Shown in pieces: positions 34,816 to 43,900 of a stretch of 64,000 nt of DNA. Below the pieces are notes generated by a model. The model saw nothing but the letters and a program-made list of their open reading frames with translations. It searched no databases and had not been told where the DNA came from. The position numbers were made by a program, and so were the translations under genes. Each line of letters begins with the position of its first letter. Position 1 is the stretch's first letter. Source of the stretch: an uncultured Prevotella sp. (GTDB lineage Bacteria > Bacteroidota > Bacteroidia > Bacteroidales > Bacteroidaceae); assembly GCA_934217675.1 (NCBI GenBank), contig CAKQCV010000010.1, positions 1-64,000 on the forward strand, written 5' to 3'.

Positions 34816-36333
34816 TCAGTCTTCCAACTGTCTGAAAGCCTTTGGCAGCGAATTTATAATGTCTGTAGCCGTAACGCTCTCCATACCAAGTTCTTCTGCT
34901 GCGATATCCCCGGCAAGTCCATGCAGATAAACACCAATGAGACAAGCCTCCTTCTGGTTATATCCACGGGCAAGCAGAGCCGTGATTATTCCTGTAAGCA
35001 CATCACCGCTCCCGGCTGTAGCCATACCAGCATTTCCAGTAGGATTGAATGCCACCGTGCCGTCAGGCATGCATATAGCAGAATAGTGCCCTTTCAGTAT
35101 AATATATATACCCATTGAGTGTGCCAACTCCATAGCCTTGCTCAGACGGTCATAGCTATCATTAAAGCGAGATCCCATCATACGTTCAAACTCCAACGGA
35201 TGTGGTGTGAGGATTGTACCTTGCGGCAACTGTTGCAGCCAAGCACGGTGGAAAGCAAGAATATTCAATCCGTCGGCATCGATAACCACCGGAGCCTGTG
35301 TTCTCCTCACCTGTGATATGAATGCTATAGCCGTTGTTTCATCAAGTCCCAATCCCGGACCTATGCCCATAGCATCATAGCTTTCTGATGATATTGCCTC
35401 GGAGAATATTCTCTCGTTAGGGTCTGGACTTACTATTGCTTCCGGTACAGAAATCTGCAAGATATCATTGTTGCGTCGCGGAGCATGCACTGTAACCTTT
35501 CCCACTCCTGTGCGCAAACAAGCTTTTGCTGCAAGCACCGAAGCACCAGCCATACCGTAGCTGCCGGCAACGAGCAGGGCATTCCCAGCCATGCCTTTAT
35601 GCCAAAACTGTCCACGTGGTTTCAAAAGATGGCGCACGTCACTCTCTTCCGTCATAGTGAATTCTGCATCAATGAGAGCCAATCCATCAGCACTCAAACG
35701 AATGTCAAGTACTTGAAGCTTGCCTATCAACTGTTGGGTCTCGGCAAAGAGGAACGACAACTTCTTTTGTTGCAACGTGAAAGTATAGTCTGCCTGTATG
35801 ATGTTTGCTTTTGCATTGTATGAATTGTCTTCTGCCATAAGTCCTGACGGCACATCAATGCTTGCTACTTTACATTCAGACTGGTTTATATATTTTACAA
35901 GAGAGGCAAAGCCACCGGCAAGCGGTTTGTTCAACCCTGAGCCAAACAAGCCATCAACAACAAGTGTGTTCTTTGTCAGTACAGGTGGATCAAATTCATC
36001 CGTAACTTCAATGAAATTCTTTATATTGCTATCTTGTGCCGCTCTGTCTCTGTTTACTGTACAGTCGGCTGAAAGTTTATTGCCGATATTGAAGAGATAC
36101 ACATTCACTGCGTATCCCTGTGCGGCCATCATCCTTGCCACAGCGAGTGCATCACCACCATTGTTTCCCGGTCCGGCAAAGACAACGACCTCCGTATCAC
36201 TCCCCCACACACTTGTTATGGCACGGGTGAGTGCCTTGGCGGCACGCTCCATCAAATCGATGGATTTTATGGGCTCATGTTCTATTGTATATTTGTCGAG
36301 CTCACGTATTTGGGTGCTAGTAAGTATCTTCAT
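34816..36333 (-). CDS. nnr: Bifunctional NAD(P)HX epimerase/dehydratase
   Basis: The start is placed at 36333 (MKILTSTQIRELD); the longer frame from 36405 adds 24 residues that overlap the divergent hpt promoter region. The 505-residue protein has an N-terminal epimerase domain (YjeF_N, GPGNNGGDALAVAR) and a C-terminal ADP-dependent dehydratase domain (TPHPLEFERMMG, KGHYSAICMPDG, GMATAGSGDVLTGI). It repairs hydrated NADH and NADPH. CAAAAATA at 36339-36346 looks like a -7 element but is too close to the start to be sure. It is divergent from hpt. Confidence 0.95.
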   Translation of the reverse strand: MKILTSTQIRELDKYTIEHEPIKSIDLMERAAKALTRAITSVWGSDTEVVVFAGPGNNGGDALAVARMMAAQGYAVNVYLFNIGNKLSADCTVNRDRAAQDSNIKNFIEVTDEFDPPVLTKNTLVVDGLFGSGLNKPLAGGFASLVKYINQSECKVASIDVPSGLMAEDNSYNAKANIIQADYTFTLQQKKLSFLFAETQQLIGKLQVLDIRLSADGLALIDAEFTMTEESDVRHLLKPRGQFWHKGMAGNALLVAGSYGMAGASVLAAKACLRTGVGKVTVHAPRRNNDILQISVPEAIVSPDPNERIFSEAISSESYDAMGIGPGLGLDETTAIAFISQVRRTQAPVVIDADGLNILAFHRAWLQQLPQGTILTPHPLEFERMMGSRFNDSYDRLSKAMELAHSMGIYIILKGHYSAICMPDGTVAFNPTGNAGMATAGSGDVLTGIITALLARGYNQKEACLIGVYLHGLAGDIAAEELGMESVTATDIINSLPKAFRQLED

Positions 36334-36390
36334 ATCTGCAAAAATACTAATTAAATTGGATAGTATGCCGTTTAGTTTGAATATTTTTAT

Positions 36391-36398
36391 TACTTTTG
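36391..36398 (+). promoter_or_regulatory. -7 element of hpt
   Basis: TACTTTTG fits TAnnTTTG, 22 bp before the ATG. TTTG sequences upstream are at non-standard spacing. Confidence 0.45.
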
Positions 36399-36420
36399 TG
36401 CGCAAAAAAGATATTTTTAT

Positions 36421-36954
36421 ATGGCTACGATTAATATTAAGGACAAAACGTTTGAAACTTTGATTCCCGAAGAGGAAATCATGCGCCGTGTAAAGGCTGT
36501 TGCCGACAAGATGAGCAATGACTTGAAAGGCAAAAAGCCATTGTTGCTCGGAGTGCTTAACGGTTCGTTTATTTTTGCTGCCGACTTGATGAGAATGCTC
36601 TCTATAGAGAGTGAAATTTCGTTCGTCAAGATGTCATCCTATGAAGGCACCACTTCTACAGGAAAAGTAAAGAAGCTTGTAGGACTGAGCGAAAACATTG
36701 AGGGACGCACTGTGGTTATCGTGGAAGACATTGTTGACACAGGACTTACTATGGAACTCATGTTAGAATATCTAAAGGCATTTAAGCCTGCCGAAATTCA
36801 TATCTGCACATTGCTGCTCAAGCCAGACAACTTGCAGAGAGAATTGGATATAGAATATGTGGCAATGGAAATTCCTAATGACTTCATCGTGGGATATGGT
36901 CTTGACTACGATGGGCTGGGACGCAATCTGCGTGACATTTATGTTGTGAAATAA
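36421..36954 (+). CDS. hpt: Hypoxanthine phosphoribosyltransferase
   Basis: The 177-residue protein is a type I phosphoribosyltransferase. The PRPP loop VVIVEDIVDTGLTMELML (about 99-116) is intact, and the N-terminal hood contains LLGVLNGSFIFAADL. It salvages hypoxanthine (and guanine) to nucleotides. Length fits Hpt rather than Gpt. It is 85 bp before adk in the same direction, giving a purine salvage and adenylate pair. Confidence 0.94.
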   Translation: MATINIKDKTFETLIPEEEIMRRVKAVADKMSNDLKGKKPLLLGVLNGSFIFAADLMRMLSIESEISFVKMSSYEGTTSTGKVKKLVGLSENIEGRTVVIVEDIVDTGLTMELMLEYLKAFKPAEIHICTLLLKPDNLQRELDIEYVAMEIPNDFIVGYGLDYDGLGRNLRDIYVVK

Positions 36955-37039
36955 TATAAAACTATATAAAGGCTTTGAGCTTTCCGAGGGATCAGAGTGC
37001 CCAAAGCTTCAACATTTAAAACAAATCAATAATAAGTAA

Positions 37040-37612
37040 ATGAAAAATATTGTTATTTTCGGTGCGCCAGGTTCAGGCAAAGGCACACAAAGCGACTTGA
37101 TGATCAAAAAGTATGGTTTGGGACATATCTCTACTGGTGATGTGCTGCGCAACGAAATAAAAAACGAGACAGAGCTTGGCAAGACTGCTAAGTCATTCAT
37201 TGACAAGGGACAATTGATTCCTGACGACTTGATGGTAAATATTCTTGCCAGCGTTTATGATTCTTTCGGCAAGGAACACAAAGGAGTTATCTTTGATGGT
37301 TTCCCACGCACCATTCCACAAGCTGAAGCATTGAAGCAGATGCTCAACGAGCGTGGTCATAAGATTGCCGCAATGATTGAACTTGATGTTCCTGAGGATG
37401 AGCTTATGGTGCGCCTCGTAAAACGTGGCAAAGAAAGCGGACGCTCTGACGATAATGAGGAGACTATAAAGAAGCGTCTTGATGTTTATCACAACCAAAC
37501 AGCTCCGCTGATTGACTGGTATAAGAAAGAGGATATCCATCACCACATAAACGGTCTTGGCGAACTTGACCGAATCTTCGGTGACATCTGTCAGGTTATA
37601 GACAACTTGTAA
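37040..37612 (+). CDS. adk: Adenylate kinase
   Basis: The 190-residue enzyme is the short form without the zinc-type LID insertion. P-loop GAPGSGKGTQ (7-16), AMP-binding HISTGDVLRNEI, DGFPRTIPQAEAL and the RGKESGRSDD region are all present. It balances AMP, ADP and ATP. It follows hpt and ends at a strong terminator. Not to be confused with the cytidylate-kinase-like protein at the window start. Confidence 0.98.
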   Translation: MKNIVIFGAPGSGKGTQSDLMIKKYGLGHISTGDVLRNEIKNETELGKTAKSFIDKGQLIPDDLMVNILASVYDSFGKEHKGVIFDGFPRTIPQAEALKQMLNERGHKIAAMIELDVPEDELMVRLVKRGKESGRSDDNEETIKKRLDVYHNQTAPLIDWYKKEDIHHHINGLGELDRIFGDICQVIDNL

Positions 37613-37633
37613 TCTTTTTATTATATTCTATAA

Positions 37634-37672
37634 ACAAAGAGGGTGTATCAAAAACGATACACCCTCTTAATA
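37634..37672 (+). terminator. Terminator after adk
   Basis: A perfect 12-bp stem (37638-37649 with 37656-37667) with a 6-nt loop. Confidence 0.75.
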
Positions 37673-37704
37673 TATCAAATTATATATCAGCATTGCATAA
37701 GATT

Positions 37705-37728
37705 GAGGGAAGATGTGAGAAATATGAT
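37705..37728. repeat. Remnant of the TCCCTCA composite repeat
   Basis: The stretch GAGGGAAGATGTGAGAAATA then TGAT closely matches the right half of copy A (30766-30797). The left half is missing. It may be a decayed or truncated copy. Confidence 0.4.
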
Positions 37729-37752
37729 GCACCTGTCATTATCCAATAAGGT

Positions 37753-38037
37753 TTATACTACAACTCCCAACAATAGAAACAAATACAAAACAATAAATGC
37801 TGCAATGATAATAAAACAAATCCAATTAACAATAGTTATACGTTTCTTCTTGCTTTCATCGCATGTGATTATATCGTGTCTGTAGTGCATAAACGCAAGA
37901 ACTAAAAGCAAAATGAATCCTAATAGCCAAAGGGTTCTGGAGAAAAGTTCAAACCGACGAAAACAAACTCCGGAAAACAGTAAAAATAACATTGCATATT
38001 TCAGTATGCTTCTTGTCTTGTCTGTATTCTTTATCAT
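37753..38037 (-). CDS. Small membrane protein of unknown function
   Basis: The 94-residue protein has three predicted hydrophobic helices (about 13-28, 33-50, 68-92), with a basic loop (SKKKR) between the last two. It is 26 bp downstream of murF and in the same direction, which supports it as a real gene at the end of a murF transcript. No family was recognised. An inner-membrane location is expected. Confidence 0.55.
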   Translation of the reverse strand: MIKNTDKTRSILKYAMLFLLFSGVCFRRFELFSRTLWLLGFILLLVLAFMHYRHDIITCDESKKKRITIVNWICFIIIAAFIVLYLFLLLGVVV

Positions 38038-38063
38038 TGTTTCTTTTTGTAATATCGATACAT

Positions 38064-39365
38064 TTATAACAGTTCCGGCAATTGGAACAGTTTTATGCCA
38101 TTGCTACCCTTTATCAGAATATAAAATCCTTGCGGTTTATGAGCTGCAATTTCTGCCTTCACCTCGTCTACATTATTAAACTTACGGTATGCGCATTCTG
38201 TTTTTCCGAATTCTTCGCCAACGAGCCACACATTACTGATATTGTTGTCCTTCAAAAAGTCAACAACCTTCTGATGTTCCTCATGACTCACTTCGCCAAG
38301 TTCCCGCATATCTCCTATGATTGCCATCTTGGGAGATACTTTCATATCGCGAAAATTCTCCAAAGCAGCCTTCATACTTGTAGGATTTGCATTGTATGTA
38401 TCAACAATAAGCTTGTTGCTTGTCGTTACTTCAAGCTGCGAACGGTTGTTTGTAGGTACATAATTGCACAGTGCCTCACTTACCTTATCCTCGCTCACAC
38501 CAAAATAAATTCCGATAGCAGCAGCAGCGAGCATGTTGTATACGTTATAACTGCCTATAAGATGAGTCTGCACTTCATGCCATAATCCTTGACGATGATT
38601 CCAACGGAATTTCAAGAAAGGTGCACATTCCACGACCTCGCCACATACTTCAAGTGATGTATCATTGACAGTGGTTCCATATTTCACCAACTTCAATCCA
38701 CTGGCAATACTCTGCAGATATTTATTTTCACTATGGATAAAAACAAATCCACCGTTGTCACGAATAAAATCATATAGCTCTCCTTTTGTTTTTATAACTC
38801 CCTCAAAAGAGCCAAATCCCTGAAGGTGAGCACGTCCTACATTTGTGATTATTCCACAATCAGGCTCAACAATGTCTACGAGGGTCTTTATGTCGCCAGG
38901 ATGGCTGGCTCCCATCTCTACAACAGCAATCTCATGCTCTGGCTTCAGGCGAAGCAATGTTTTTGGCACACCAATATCGTTATTGAAGTTGCCTTGAGTG
39001 TAAAGCACATTATACTTTTTTTCCAAAACAGCAGCAACAAGTTCCTTAGTGGTAGTTTTCCCATTTGTTCCAGTTATACCGATAATCTTCGTTCCAAGAT
39101 GACGCCGATGATAATTGGCAAGTTTTTGTAAGGTATGCAAACAATTGTCTGTAAGTATAAATCGCTTATCTCCTTCTGGAGCATATTCTTTCTCGTCAAC
39201 AACAGCGTATGCACAGCCTTTCTCTATAGCTTTCTGAGCAAAGGCATTGCCATTAAACGAAGCTCCTTTCAGAGAAAAAAAGATAGAACCTTCGGGACAG
39301 TCGCGACTGTCGGTTGTCACTACTGGATGTTTTTCGAAGATACTGTATAGTTCAGAGATTTCCAT
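38064..39365 (-). CDS. murF: UDP-N-acetylmuramoyl-tripeptide--D-alanyl-D-alanine ligase
   Basis: This 433-residue Mur ligase adds D-Ala-D-Ala to the muropeptide precursor. The ATP loop GITGTNGKTTTKE (96-108) and the N-terminal TDSRDCPEGSIFFSLKG (18-34) are typical of MurF rather than MurE or MurC; GASHPGDIK and NPTSMKAALENF follow as expected. It uses the dipeptide made by Ddl (20864-21880). A short perfect hairpin (39398-39421) lies at the likely 5' end of its mRNA. Confidence 0.95.
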   Translation of the reverse strand: MEISELYSIFEKHPVVTTDSRDCPEGSIFFSLKGASFNGNAFAQKAIEKGCAYAVVDEKEYAPEGDKRFILTDNCLHTLQKLANYHRRHLGTKIIGITGTNGKTTTKELVAAVLEKKYNVLYTQGNFNNDIGVPKTLLRLKPEHEIAVVEMGASHPGDIKTLVDIVEPDCGIITNVGRAHLQGFGSFEGVIKTKGELYDFIRDNGGFVFIHSENKYLQSIASGLKLVKYGTTVNDTSLEVCGEVVECAPFLKFRWNHRQGLWHEVQTHLIGSYNVYNMLAAAAIGIYFGVSEDKVSEALCNYVPTNNRSQLEVTTSNKLIVDTYNANPTSMKAALENFRDMKVSPKMAIIGDMRELGEVSHEEHQKVVDFLKDNNISNVWLVGEEFGKTECAYRKFNNVDEVKAEIAAHKPQGFYILIKGSNGIKLFQLPELL

Positions 39366-39397
39366 ATTGTGTTTATTTTGTTTTGCTTTTCATTGCG

Positions 39398-39432
39398 TAA
39401 GGAAGCAAATAAACTTCCTTATTGCAAAAGTA
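39398..39432 (-). promoter_or_regulatory. murF -7 element with a 5'-end hairpin
   Basis: TACTTTTG on the minus strand (39425-39432) is followed by an 8-bp perfect hairpin (39414-39421 with 39398-39405). Transcription would begin close to the hairpin, which could stabilise the mRNA or act as an operator. Confidence 0.4.
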
Positions 39433-39548
39433 GTTAAAAATCATCAGATAGAGAAAGACACGACAAAAAATATATCGCTTTTTAACTTTAGGGGATATTG
39501 TAGCTAAACACGACATTTAGGGAGATGCTGTATATTAGCAATATACAC

Positions 39549-39600
39549 TAAAAAGATGGTGCTTAAAAAAGTCACATAACTTTACAAAGCACCATCTTAT
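39549..39600 (-). terminator. Terminator of the nadK-pgeF group
   Basis: AAGATGGTGCTT (39553-39564) pairs perfectly with AAGCACCATCTT (39587-39598); on the minus strand a short T run follows. Confidence 0.65.
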
Positions 39601-39606
39601 TCAAAT

Positions 39607-40410
39607 TTACTTTATCATTATACCATTGTATATTCTTCCTGAAGCCGTTCCAAGTTTGCGTGCCGAAAAATAATCCGATGAGTTGCTGAAGGTACAGATG
39701 TCACTCACCCGAATATTTTCAACAGCCAGACCACATTGCACAAGTTGCATTCTGTTACATTTTTTCAGATCTATATGCCATTTGTAATCAAAGTCTGTAC
39801 CTGCCACCTTCATCTGCTTACTTATACCCTCCATATCAAAGTTGGCATTGGCAAATTCCTCATATACCTCATTACCCACCTCAAAAGCTTCGAGAGATAT
39901 GCCCGGTGCAATAAATGCACACAAATCTGATACAGACGAACCATAGACAAGACGCATCTCAGTAACTGCTTTCATCACGATACGAGATACCGTTCCACGC
40001 CATCCAGCATGGACAGCACAAATTGCTTTATGCACAGGGTCGTAAAGCAATACAGGAATACAATCGGCTGTAGATACTCCTATACAAACCTCTTTAACGT
40101 TTGTCATAACGGCATCAACACCATCAAGTATCATTTTCTGCACATTGTCTGGCAAGGAGAGAAAATCATGGGCTATATGACGAGACTCTATACCGTGTGT
40201 TTGGTGAGGCATAATTATGTTGCTTGCTGGAATGCCCAATTCTTCGGCAAGCAAGCTGCGATTTTTGTTTATAGCCTCAACATCATCTCCACAATATTCG
40301 TTAATATTGAATTCGCCAAAATTTCCTACACTATACCCACCATGGCGAGTTGTGCTGAATGCACATATATCAGGTGCAACATCATAGAAAGAGAGTTGAG
40401 GAATTATCAT
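39607..40410 (-). CDS. pgeF: PgeF/YfiH family purine nucleoside phosphorylase-like protein
   Basis: The 267-residue protein is of the laccase-domain (DUF152, YfiH) family. The zinc-binding set is present: HQTHG (about 66-70), [11 protein letters not shown] (about 114-124) with its Cys, and [11 protein letters not shown] (about 131-141). Family members have adenosine/purine nucleoside phosphorylase activity (human FAMIN, bacterial YlmD), and E. coli PgeF has been linked to peptidoglycan precursor editing. The gene overlaps obgE by 4 bp, so translation is probably coupled. Exact role here is not known. Confidence 0.88.
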   Translation of the reverse strand: MIIPQLSFYDVAPDICAFSTTRHGGYSVGNFGEFNINEYCGDDVEAINKNRSLLAEELGIPASNIIMPHQTHGIESRHIAHDFLSLPDNVQKMILDGVDAVMTNVKEVCIGVSTADCIPVLLYDPVHKAICAVHAGWRGTVSRIVMKAVTEMRLVYGSSVSDLCAFIAPGISLEAFEVGNEVYEEFANANFDMEGISKQMKVAGTDFDYKWHIDLKKCNRMQLVQCGLAVENIRVSDICTFSNSSDYFSARKLGTASGRIYNGIMIK

Positions 40411-41576
40411 TCGTCTTCGTCCTCCATTTCATATTCAAAATCGTCAAGCTCCTCTACATCCTCATCATCAACGAACTCTATCTCATCCTCACCCTCTGAG
40501 CGCAACTCTTCAGGCAGAGAATTTAGGTCTTTGTCACGGTGCACAAGCGTATCTTCCGCCATTATCTCAGTCAACTTGTTACTCTCGCTGTTAAGTTCCT
40601 TCCACAAAACATCTTTCAATTCAGATATTCCCTGTCCTGTTACTGACGATATAAACACCACAGGAAGGTCTTTGGGAAGTGTTTCCTTCAGCATTTCTAT
40701 CAATTCTTCATCAAGAAGGTCACACTTTGTCACAGCAAGAACTCTGTGCTTATCGAGCATCTCCGGATTGAAGTTCGTCAACTCTTTTAACAATATCTCG
40801 TACTCTCGCTTTATATCATCTGTATCACCAGGCACCATAAACAGCAACAAAGAGTTGCGTTCTATGTGTCGGAGGAAGCGCAGTCCGAGTCCCTTTCCTT
40901 CGCTTGCCCCCTCTATAATTCCCGGTATATCTGCCATTACAAAGGATTTACGGTCATGGTATTCTACTATTCCTAACGATGGTTCGAGAGTAGTGAACGG
41001 ATAGTTGGCAATTTTAGGACGAGCGCTGGATACTGTTGAAAGCAGCGTACTCTTACCGGCATTAGGGAATCCTACAAGACCAACATCAGCAAGAAGTTTC
41101 AGCTCCATAATAACTGTTTTTTCTTGCATAGGTTCACCAGGCTGGGCATAACGTGGTGCCTGATTTGTGGCTGTGCGGAACTGATAATTTCCGAGTCCGC
41201 CACGACCTCCCTTTAACAACATTACTTCTTGTCCGTCGTGCATCACATCACAGATGAACTTTCCCGTTTCGGCATCATAGACAACTGTTCCACACGGCAC
41301 ATCAACATACACATCCTTTCCATCTGTGCCATGACATTTGTCTCTTCCGCCATTACCACCATGCTCTGCCTTGATATGGCGTTGATATTTCAGATGAAGC
41401 AATGTCCAATAGTTATGGTTTCCACGAAGTATTATACTACCGCCTTTTCCGCCATCTCCACCATCTGGTCCACCATTTGGCTGGTATTTAACATGGCGCA
41501 AGTGCATAGAGCCTTTTCCGCCCTTTCCTGAGCGGCAATATATTTTTACATAGTCTACAAAATTTGATTCTGGCAT
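40407..41576 (-). CDS. obgE: GTPase ObgE/CgtA
   Basis: The 389-residue protein has the Gly-rich Obg fold (about 1-158) and a Ras-like GTPase domain with G1 GFPNAGKST (169-177), G3 [10 protein letters not shown] and G4 TKCD. The C-terminus (about 350-389) is highly acidic. Obg GTPases act in 50S subunit assembly and stress response. It is 27 bp after the TlpA gene and overlaps pgeF. The acidic tail is typical in Bacteroidota and replaces the C-terminal OCT domain of Gram-positive Obg. Confidence 0.96.
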   Translation of the reverse strand: MPESNFVDYVKIYCRSGKGGKGSMHLRHVKYQPNGGPDGGDGGKGGSIILRGNHNYWTLLHLKYQRHIKAEHGGNGGRDKCHGTDGKDVYVDVPCGTVVYDAETGKFICDVMHDGQEVMLLKGGRGGLGNYQFRTATNQAPRYAQPGEPMQEKTVIMELKLLADVGLVGFPNAGKSTLLSTVSSARPKIANYPFTTLEPSLGIVEYHDRKSFVMADIPGIIEGASEGKGLGLRFLRHIERNSLLLFMVPGDTDDIKREYEILLKELTNFNPEMLDKHRVLAVTKCDLLDEELIEMLKETLPKDLPVVFISSVTGQGISELKDVLWKELNSESNKLTEIMAEDTLVHRDKDLNSLPEELRSEGEDEIEFVDDEDVEELDDFEYEMEDEDE

Positions 41577-41603
41577 AATTGTTATTGTTTGTTATTCGTC
41601 ATT

Positions 41604-42149
41604 TTATTTTATCTCTGCGAGTGTCTGCTCCATTCTCTCCACAACAACTGTAGAAAGAACGACCTTACCATCTGGACCAATTAGTGTCATTGACGGTATC
41701 CACTGCACACCATAAGTTTTTGAAATTTCAGCTTCACGCATTCTTTTAAGTTCGCTGACATGTAACCATTTCATATTGTTTTTTTCTATGCAGTCAGTCC
41801 AACGGTTATGATCTGTATCAAAAGACACTCCGATGAATACAACATTCTTGCCATATTTCTCATACATACTTCTTACAATAGGTATGTCTTTTCTACAATC
41901 TGGGCACCATGATGCCCAGAAGTCTAACAATACGTACTTTCCCTTATAGTCGGAAAGTTTCAGAGTCTTTCTGTTTGGCATCTGGAGAGAAAACTCTGGA
42001 GCTATCGCACCAACTTTCAGCAGTTTTTTGGCATATAGGGAGTCAAGGTCTTTCCCTTGTTCTGTTGTGTTCTGTGCGTTTGCTGTGAACGTGGCGACAA
42101 GGATTATCGCTAATGATAAGATAATTTTCCTAATATTCATATTCTTCAC
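41604..42149 (-). CDS. Exported TlpA-like thioredoxin
   Basis: The 181-residue protein has a cleavable signal peptide (about 1-26; ends FTANAQ), with Met4 as an alternative start. The mature thioredoxin fold has APEFSLQMPNRKTLKLSDY (50-68) and the redox CPDC (Cys82, Cys85). It differs from the lipoprotein TlpA at 14420 in having no lipobox. It is in line between the ABC exporter gene and obgE, 26-27 bp from each. Probably a periplasmic thiol reductase or peroxiredoxin-like protein. Confidence 0.87.
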   Translation of the reverse strand: MKNMNIRKIILSLAIILVATFTANAQNTTEQGKDLDSLYAKKLLKVGAIAPEFSLQMPNRKTLKLSDYKGKYVLLDFWASWCPDCRKDIPIVRSMYEKYGKNVVFIGVSFDTDHNRWTDCIEKNNMKWLHVSELKRMREAEISKTYGVQWIPSMTLIGPDGKVVLSTVVVERMEQTLAEIK

Positions 42150-42175
42150 TTTTTATTGTTATTACTATATCTTTT

Positions 42176-43873
42176 CTATTTATCTGTCTCTTCTTCATTG
42201 CGCTCCACTCTAAGCACTTGGTCACAATATTCCACAACAGCCTGACGGTGGGTTATGAATAATATTGTATGACAATGCTCGCCGAGTAGATTTGCAAGCA
42301 ACGAATGTTCTGTTTCAGGGTCGAGAGCACTTGTTGCTTCATCGAAAATCATTATACTTCCCTTTCTGAGCAATGCACGTGCGATAGCTATCCGCTGTGC
42401 CTGTCCCTCACTGAGTCCGCCACCAGCTTCCGAACAACTGGTAGAAAGTCCGTCGGGCAATTCTCTGACAAACCCGGCACATGCTTTATCAAGTGCGGCA
42501 TACATATCATCATCAGTTGCATTTATATCTCCCATAAGGAGATTATCACGTATGGTACCGCTCAAGAGCGTGTTGCCTTGTGGCACATACACAATATTGC
42601 AACGCATCCGTGGAGAGAGCACTCTCTGCTCCTTACTATTATACAGGTATATGCTACCTGTAGTTGGTTTCAGCAAAGAGAGAATTAAACGAACGATTGT
42701 CGTCTTTCCAGCTCCCGTTTCTCCAAGTATCGCAGTACAGGAACCTGGTTTGAAATCAAAAGAGAGATGGTTTATGGTATTGCGCTTACCATCATCATAG
42801 GCATACGAAACATCAACAAGTCGCACTCCAACTTTATCCACACCTGTGTTCATATAGATAGGTTCACCTTGTTCCTCAAGAGGGTTTTCCTCAAGTTCCA
42901 TAAGGCGTTCGGCTGCGGTAAATACAGAAACAAAGGCTGGGACAAGTTTTGTAAGATTACGTGCCGGACCTTGTATCTTCGAAACGAGCTGCAGGAAGGC
43001 AGTCATTCCACCAAACGTGAGTGTGCCTGCCGACATTCTTAATGCACTCCATAAAAATGCTACAAGATACCCAACGGCAAAGCCAAAGTTTAATATAAAA
43101 TTGGAAAGGACAGAGAATTTTGTACGCTTCAACACATTGTTACGCAGCTGGCTTTGCATATTCTCCAGACGCCCTACCATTGCTTCGTCTTTTTCAAGTG
43201 TTTTTATAAGCATGCGATGCTGGATAGTTTCCTGAAGAACACTCTGCACTTTGCTGTCACTGCTACGCACCTGACGAGTAAGATTTCTCATGTGTCCTAC
43301 ATAAATTTTGCTTGACAGTATGAACACAGGCAACATGAAAACTATTAATACTGCCAGCAAGGGATCCATAGAAAACAGATAGACAAAAGAGCCAAGAAAC
43401 AATGCCAAAACGGACAGCGTGTTAGGAATTGTCTCTGTAAGGAAATTCACTACATTATTTACATCAAACTCCAAGCGGTTAAGCACATCACCACTATGAC
43501 GTTTTTCCTTGCCATGCCACTCTGAACGAAGTATACGGTCGAGCATCTGCTGCTGCATGCGATTCTGTGCTCTAATGCCAAGAATGTTCCGTACCCACAC
43601 ACTTGATACATTTATGGCAAAGCTACTGACAATAAGCAGTCCCATCAACGACACAGCCCAATATATGGATCCGGCAACAGCATGAGAGGCTACATCTATA
43701 GCATGTTTCACAGCCCATACAGAAGCAAGACTGACAGCAACATCAAGCAATCCCAACGTAGCATTGATGCATGCCTGAAGCCTGTTGCCATGCCACGCCC
43801 GCCACAACCAACGCACAATGTCGGATGCAGAATACTGACTTTCCGGTATTTTCAGCAGTGTTCTTAATTTCAT
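42176..43873 (-). CDS. ABC transporter, fused permease/ATPase (exporter type)
   Basis: The 565-residue protein has six predicted membrane helices in its N-terminal half and a C-terminal nucleotide-binding domain with Walker A LGETGAGKTT, signature LSEGQAQRIAIARAL (the canonical LSGGQ has E here) and Walker B IMIFDEATSALD. It is a half-transporter that would dimerise, like MsbA or drug/lipid exporters. Substrate is unknown. It lies between nadK and the TlpA gene. Confidence 0.88.
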   Translation of the reverse strand: MKLRTLLKIPESQYSASDIVRWLWRAWHGNRLQACINATLGLLDVAVSLASVWAVKHAIDVASHAVAGSIYWAVSLMGLLIVSSFAINVSSVWVRNILGIRAQNRMQQQMLDRILRSEWHGKEKRHSGDVLNRLEFDVNNVVNFLTETIPNTLSVLALFLGSFVYLFSMDPLLAVLIVFMLPVFILSSKIYVGHMRNLTRQVRSSDSKVQSVLQETIQHRMLIKTLEKDEAMVGRLENMQSQLRNNVLKRTKFSVLSNFILNFGFAVGYLVAFLWSALRMSAGTLTFGGMTAFLQLVSKIQGPARNLTKLVPAFVSVFTAAERLMELEENPLEEQGEPIYMNTGVDKVGVRLVDVSYAYDDGKRNTINHLSFDFKPGSCTAILGETGAGKTTIVRLILSLLKPTTGSIYLYNSKEQRVLSPRMRCNIVYVPQGNTLLSGTIRDNLLMGDINATDDDMYAALDKACAGFVRELPDGLSTSCSEAGGGLSEGQAQRIAIARALLRKGSIMIFDEATSALDPETEHSLLANLLGEHCHTILFITHRQAVVEYCDQVLRVERNEEETDK

Positions 43874-43900
43874 TTCTTTTTCTTTTACTCCATAATCTGC

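Noticed and set aside
35798-36463. Plus-strand 221-codon open frame opposite nnr
   Set aside because: Antisense to the conserved epimerase domain and runs into the hpt start in another frame.
40009-41004. Plus-strand 331-codon open frame opposite pgeF and obgE
   Set aside because: Long Ser runs mirror the acidic ObgE tail on the other strand; it is antisense to two firm genes.
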